Shown piece by piece: positions 4,357-6,010 of a stretch of DNA of 6,010 bases (positions are counted from its first letter, which is position 1; every line of letters begins with the position of its first letter). Source of the DNA: Pseudomonadota bacterium (GTDB lineage: Bacteria; Pseudomonadota; Alphaproteobacteria; Acetobacterales; Acetobacteraceae); the NCBI GenBank assembly GCA_021808205.1, contig JAKBCD010000140.1:1-6010 (forward strand), in the 5' to 3' direction. The position numbers and the translations under genes are program-made. Below the pieces are notes generated by a model. The model did not search any database and was not told the origin of the DNA. It saw only the letters and a program-made list of their open reading frames with translations.

Positions 4357-5031
4357 CTAAGGTTTTTCGGAGAGCGTCCCCAGCTCGCGGCGGCTCAGCA
4401 TCGCTTGCTGGGCGGCGGTGAAGAAGTTGACCGCGAAGCGCTGTTTGACGGTCTCCAGCGTGATCGGGCCAAGATTGAGCCGGGGATTGACCTCGGCGCT
4501 CGGCGTGAGGAGATACATCACCTTGAGCACGCCCGCCGCGCGCAACATCAGGTAGGTCCTGCCGTTTGAGACCAGCCGGAAGGCAGCGCCGCCAGTCCCT
4601 TTCATCGTGACCTCCTTGCCACTCTTCTTGCTGATCGTGTACTGGGCTTTGCCGAGGTTGCCGGGGAGCAGCGCGCTCGGGATAATGTCGGAGTCGCTCG
4701 GCCGCGCGCCGGAAAGAGGGATGGCGAGGTTGCGCCCGCCGTCCATGGGGATTTTCTGGCCGCCGTATTCCTGGCGCCCCATGAAGGGGTCGATGCTGTA
4801 AACCATCGCCACCAGGTTGTCCTTACGCGCCGGCACCACCCGGATGCCTTTCACGATCCAGTCTCGCCGCAGGATAAATTCGCTGGGCATACGCGCCTGC
4901 ACAGCCTTCTGCGCGTCCTGCGCCGTCATGGTGAGGGCGCGGGCCACCGTGTAGGGCAGCTGGGTGTCGTCGAAGGCGGTGAGCATGTTGCGCAGCTTCG
5001 CCACGTCGCTCTGAACGCCAATGCGGATCAG
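4357..5031 (-). CDS. Putative phage tail / minor virion protein, possibly with a CTG start
   Basis: From the first standard start, GTG at 5004, there are 215 residues. The frame is open further, and CTG at 5031-5029 overlaps the terminase stop as CTGA, with AAAAAAGG a few bases upstream. It would add nine residues (initiator then IRIGVQSD), which read naturally before VAKLRNMLTAF. I therefore extend to 5031 but am unsure. Visible are QLPYTVARALTMTAQDAQKAV, then FILRRDWIVKGIRVVPARKDNLVAMVYS, a Gly-rich GRQEYGGQKIP stretch, and a C-terminal half of strands with NPRLNLGPITLETVKQRFAVNFFTAA. The 'QLP-A-A-ALT-TA' helix followed by basic strands resembles phage minor-tail or head-tail proteins of the lambda Z kind, but the match is weak and from memory. 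There is no signal peptide or membrane segment. It is the last gene of the leftward operon. Confidence 0.6.
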   Translation of the reverse strand: MIRIGVQSDVAKLRNMLTAFDDTQLPYTVARALTMTAQDAQKAVQARMPSEFILRRDWIVKGIRVVPARKDNLVAMVYSIDPFMGRQEYGGQKIPMDGGRNLAIPLSGARPSDSDIIPSALLPGNLGKAQYTISKKSGKEVTMKGTGGAAFRLVSNGRTYLMLRAAGVLKVMYLLTPSAEVNPRLNLGPITLETVKQRFAVNFFTAAQQAMLSRRELGTLSEKP

Positions 5032-5702
5032 GTGGCGGCCTTTTTTGATTTTGGTGACGCGGGTTTTGCATCCTCGGGGCGCGCGGCGGGGTCGTCCTGC
5101 TCAGCCAGGTCGGCCAGCTCGGTGAGCGCCTGGCGCAGCTCCTTGCTCAAAATGCCATGCACCTTCTCTCGGTCCGCCTCGCCCGCCAGCACAGCGGCGA
5201 TCCGGTCAGGGATGTTCAGAATCCGGTCGCGGATCGTGCGATGGAAGGCGAACACGGCCTTATCGTTGTCCGCCTTGCACACCAGCGCGCCAATCTCGAT
5301 CTGGTACTCGATCTCGGCCATCAAAGCTTTGAAGTGCTTTTCTTTTGCAAGGCTCTTGTTGTACGGCCCGATTTTGTCAGGGTCATCTTGTTGCGTTGCG
5401 CCAGGCGCCGGGGTTGTCCCGTTTTGGGGCGGCATTTGAGGCGCTGCAGCGGGTGCCGCGTCAAGCTCAGGGCCGCCGTGGGTCACAGGCTCGCCTTTTT
5501 TGCGAGTGCCACCATGCGCCGGGTGGGTTTGCTGCTCCCACTCTATGTCCGCTGCCGCCGCGTCGATCAACCATTCGCCGGCCTCGGTGCGCTCGCCCGT
5601 GATCCGGCCAGCGGCCAGAGCTTTGCGCACGGTTTTGGCGTCGCATCCCCGGTGTCGCGCATATGCGCGCGCGGTCAGTTTGGCCGGTTTTGAGGTTGGC
5701 AT
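5028..5702 (-). CDS. Phage terminase small subunit, Nu1-like
   Basis: This encodes 224 residues from ATG at 5702, with AAGGAA (complement of 5711-5716) at proper spacing. Residues 9-55 (LTARAYARHRGCDAKTVRKALAAG...) are a winged helix-turn-helix of the Nu1 kind, which binds the phage packaging site. A Pro/Gly/Thr-rich linker (about 60-112) follows. Next is a helical segment KSLAKEKHFKALMAEIEYQIEIGALV (116-141) and the RTIRDRILNIPDRIAAVLAGE...LRQALTELADL block (155-199) common in these proteins, which in lambda contacts the large subunit. The tail is lysine-rich (SPKSKKAAT). The start overlaps the upstream gene by 28 bases, so they are one operon. The large ATPase/nuclease subunit that should follow is absent; the next gene is tail-like. 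The gene is not visibly damaged. Confidence 0.75.
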   Translation of the reverse strand: MPTSKPAKLTARAYARHRGCDAKTVRKALAAGRITGERTEAGEWLIDAAAADIEWEQQTHPAHGGTRKKGEPVTHGGPELDAAPAAAPQMPPQNGTTPAPGATQQDDPDKIGPYNKSLAKEKHFKALMAEIEYQIEIGALVCKADNDKAVFAFHRTIRDRILNIPDRIAAVLAGEADREKVHGILSKELRQALTELADLAEQDDPAARPEDAKPASPKSKKAAT

Positions 5703-6010
5703 GGCACGGTTTCCTTAATTTCGCCGGTATGGCCCGCGGCGTTCATGATCGCACCCAGCATAACCAGGCGCAGCAATTTTCCGGCATCCGAAGGGTCGCT
5801 GGCGCACGCCTGGCCGCCACAGTCCGCCAGCAACAGGCGGACCGTTGCGCCGAAACATAGGGCCAAAGCGGCGTCAACGGCGTCAGCCTCGGCCTCTGAA
5901 GTGTGCGCTGGGAGGGCCGCCTTGACGTGGCTGGATGCTTGCCGGAACCCCTCGAAAACCAGCGCTACAAACTGCGGCAAAATGCTGCCCCCAGCTTCGA
6001 GAACCTCGGC
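5675..6010 (-). CDS. Unknown protein of the phage operon (5' partial)
   Basis: The frame is open to the right edge of the window, so the gene begins beyond 6010; a TTG at 5980 is the first possible start inside but is not persuasive. About 111 residues are visible, ending at TGA 5675-5677, 28 bases inside the terminase gene. The protein looks helical and soluble, with an alanine/leucine-rich stretch (DAVDAALALCFGATVRLLLADC) and two cysteines close to LLLADCGGQAC. A polar tail ends in QNRPN. I do not recognise a family. The position just before a small terminase suggests a phage or satellite hypothetical protein. Confidence 0.6.
   Translation of the reverse strand, partial: AEVLEAGGSILPQFVALVFEGFRQASSHVKAALPAHTSEAEADAVDAALALCFGATVRLLLADCGGQACASDPSDAGKLLRLVMLGAIMNAAGHTGEIKETVPCQPQNRPN
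5799..5818. repeat. Right copy of the 20-bp inverted repeat (partner at 3492-3511)
   Basis: The exact reverse complement of 3492-3511. This copy lies within the coding sequence of the partial operon gene, in the part encoding GGQAC. A shorter relative, CACGCCTGGC, recurs at 4317-4326. Confidence 0.7.

Noticed and set aside
4174..4569. Plus-strand frame of 131 codons
   Set aside because: Its second half is antisense to the tail-like gene and the first half is low-complexity Arg/Gly/Pro.
5157..5693. Plus-strand frame of 178 codons
   Set aside because: Antisense to the small terminase, which has clear domain structure and a ribosome-binding site.
1..6010. CRISPR array
   Set aside because: No regularly spaced repeat with unique spacers was seen; all repeats found are pairs or short tandem runs.

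Overview
The window looks like GC-rich alphaproteobacterial DNA. An acetic acid bacterium (Acetobacteraceae) is my best guess, from the SPOR-tailed carboxypeptidase end and the general codon and GC character. This is an impression, not a database result. The region is accessory: a chromosomal gene end, a transposon, a tRNA gene, a toxin-antitoxin pair and remnants of a phage-like element.

Layout. Positions 1-462 hold the C-terminal part of a cell-wall enzyme or envelope protein: a proline-rich linker plus a SPOR domain, probably the tail of a D-Ala-D-Ala carboxypeptidase. About 475-2251 is an IS200/IS605-family element. It has an intact HUH/Y1 transposase tnpA (+) and a divergent tnpB (-), the family of RNA-guided nucleases. 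The tnpB gene is split by one missing base, although all its catalytic motifs survive. Both ends carry hairpins that share the string CCCCGCCCT, and a guide-RNA (omegaRNA/reRNA) scaffold is expected at the tnpB 3' end. Positions 2493-2582 are a complete tRNA-Ser(GGA) with its own promoter. After an AT-richer stretch with no convincing gene, 2909-3474 encodes a Phd/YefM antitoxin and a RelE/ParE toxin.

Positions 3669-3880 are an excisionase/AlpA-like helix-turn-helix gene, again broken by one missing base at a G run. Positions 3881-4356 hold no gene I trust. They do hold a hairpin-rich block ending in a good rho-independent terminator, an AT-rich promoter-like island with direct repeats, and a 12-bp inverted repeat. 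From 6010 down to 4357 a leftward phage operon runs: an unknown partial gene, a Nu1-like small terminase, and a tail/minor-virion-like protein whose real start may be a CTG overlapping the terminase stop. No large terminase or portal follows, so this is a prophage remnant or a satellite-like element rather than an ordinary packaging module.

No plainly new system can be proved from the window alone. The most interesting items are the terminase-small/tail gene pair without a large subunit, the repeat-bearing structured RNA-like block (an antisense or attenuation control of the P1/P4 C4/CI type is conceivable but unproven), a 20-bp perfect inverted repeat 2.3 kb apart, and the single-base-split but catalytically complete TnpB.
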